From positions 70,418,712-70,482,711 of the forward strand of contig CM056581.1 in the NCBI GenBank assembly GCA_029721435.1: 64,000 nt of DNA, given 5' to 3'. Positions 63,904 to 64,000 of this stretch are shown here, piece by piece. Position 1 is the stretch's first letter. The number at the start of each line of letters is the position of its first letter. Below the pieces are notes generated by a model, which worked only from the letters and a program-made list of their open reading frames with translations, was not told where the DNA came from and made no database searches. The translations under genes and the position numbers were made by a program. This DNA is from Gymnothorax reevesii (Eukaryota > Chordata > Actinopteri > Anguilliformes > Muraenidae).

Positions 63904-64000
63904 AGCTCGCTTCCTTAAGAAGATAGCAGCCAATTCACTCCTATTTAGTCATACAGTGAAAATTCACTCATGTTTGTCACTTTCCCACTGATTTACACAC
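63904..64000 (+). repeat. M182, partial monomer at the window edge
   Basis: The first 97 bases of a further monomer, cut at acacac before the class-diagnostic positions, so its class cannot be told. The array clearly continues beyond the window on this side; the left edge likewise starts inside the array. Confidence 0.9.

Larger units (their letters stand above)
1..64000 (+). repeat. Satellite DNA array, 353-bp monomer, 181 full copies plus one partial
   Basis: The same unit recurs every 352 to 355 bases from the first base to the last, always in the same orientation. A monomer is taken here to start at agctcgcttcc (or aggtcgcttcc, agctccc) and end at atcagcgctct. M1 is 1-353, M2 354-706, M3 707-1059, and M182 starts at 63904. 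Each monomer carries in order: cttccttaag, two copies of aattcactc 29 bases apart, a poly-A/oligo-T tract, cataggcc-type AT-rich sequence, the palindrome gcatatatgc, ggccagatacacgcag and gcgtgttttcatgaaag. Classes A, B and C differ by roughly 20 scattered bases; copies within a class differ by a few bases. There is no spacer, inversion or foreign insertion. This architecture is typical of eukaryotic centromeric or heterochromatic satellites. The family and species are not recognised. Confidence 0.98.

Noticed and set aside
1..64000. CRISPR array
   Set aside because: The units are far too long, contiguous and without unique spacers, and no cas genes are present.
1..64000. Telomere-type repeats or subtelomeric junction
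   Set aside because: No ttaggg-type, tttaggg-type or similar short repeats occur in tandem anywhere.
1..64000. tRNA, rRNA or 5S-derived satellite
   Set aside because: No A-box/B-box pair, cloverleaf or recognisable rRNA segment was seen in the monomer on either strand.
1..64000. A bacterial or phage operon or other new gene system
   Set aside because: The window holds nothing except satellite monomers; claiming a system would go beyond the sequence.

Overview
The whole 64 kb window is one uninterrupted satellite DNA array. A monomer of about 353 bp is repeated head to tail on a single strand orientation: 181 complete copies (numbered M1 to M181, M1 starting at position 1) plus a 97-bp partial copy (M182, from 63904). 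By my count 138 monomers are 353 bp, 17 are 352 bp, 25 are 354 bp and one (M47) is 355 bp, which accounts exactly for the window length. Base composition is AT-rich (M1 is about 37% G+C). I see no protein-coding gene, RNA gene, transposon, CRISPR array, telomere repeat or non-satellite sequence. Multi-kilobase higher-order repeats made of few-percent-divergent monomers point to a eukaryotic chromosome, most likely a centromeric, pericentromeric or other heterochromatic block. I do not recognise the satellite family and do not name a species.

The monomers fall into three sequence classes. Class A is the majority. Class B has ggattgaaac near base 98, gacaagcag, gcatatc, acaagcaaattggac, one base missing in gtgcacagtg, and cctagaag. 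Class C has cttcagagactaat, acaagcacattgg, ttggtggc and cagagat. Within A there are subclasses: A1 plain, ending tagcgtg; A2 gacacgcag + caacaatgat; A3 tacttagtc; A4 ccagaaaaac; A5 one extra A in the poly-A tract; A6 gatagaagcc + gacacgcag; A7 with gtttttatg. Mosaics also occur: D1/D2 (B 5' part, A 3' part), AB (A 5' part, B 3' part) and BC (B 5' part, C 3' part).

Layout: 1-5294 is a D1-D2-A-AB-B-C block followed by A subclasses. 5295-12004 holds 9- and 10-monomer units. 12005-17302 is a mixed zone with a duplicated B-C-A-A tetramer. 17303-29659 has 6-monomer units of 2120 bp and B-C-A trimers. 28249-35307 has tandem 5-mers (1764 bp) and 3-mers (1059 bp). 35308-48724 is dominated by three copies of a 3177-bp 9-mer. 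48725-56492 has 1411-bp 4-mers and another 6-mer. 56493-63903 repeats the left end of the window: 56493-59314 matches 1-2822, and 61432-63903 matches 9886-12357. The array is therefore a patchwork of nested, recent tandem duplications within a larger period of more than 50 kb. The monomer itself looks like an old dimer of a unit of about 176 bp.

I found no previously undescribed gene system. The points of interest are the nested higher-order organisation, the mosaic monomers and the hidden half-period. All comparisons were made by eye from the sequence and from feature spacing; no alignments were run.
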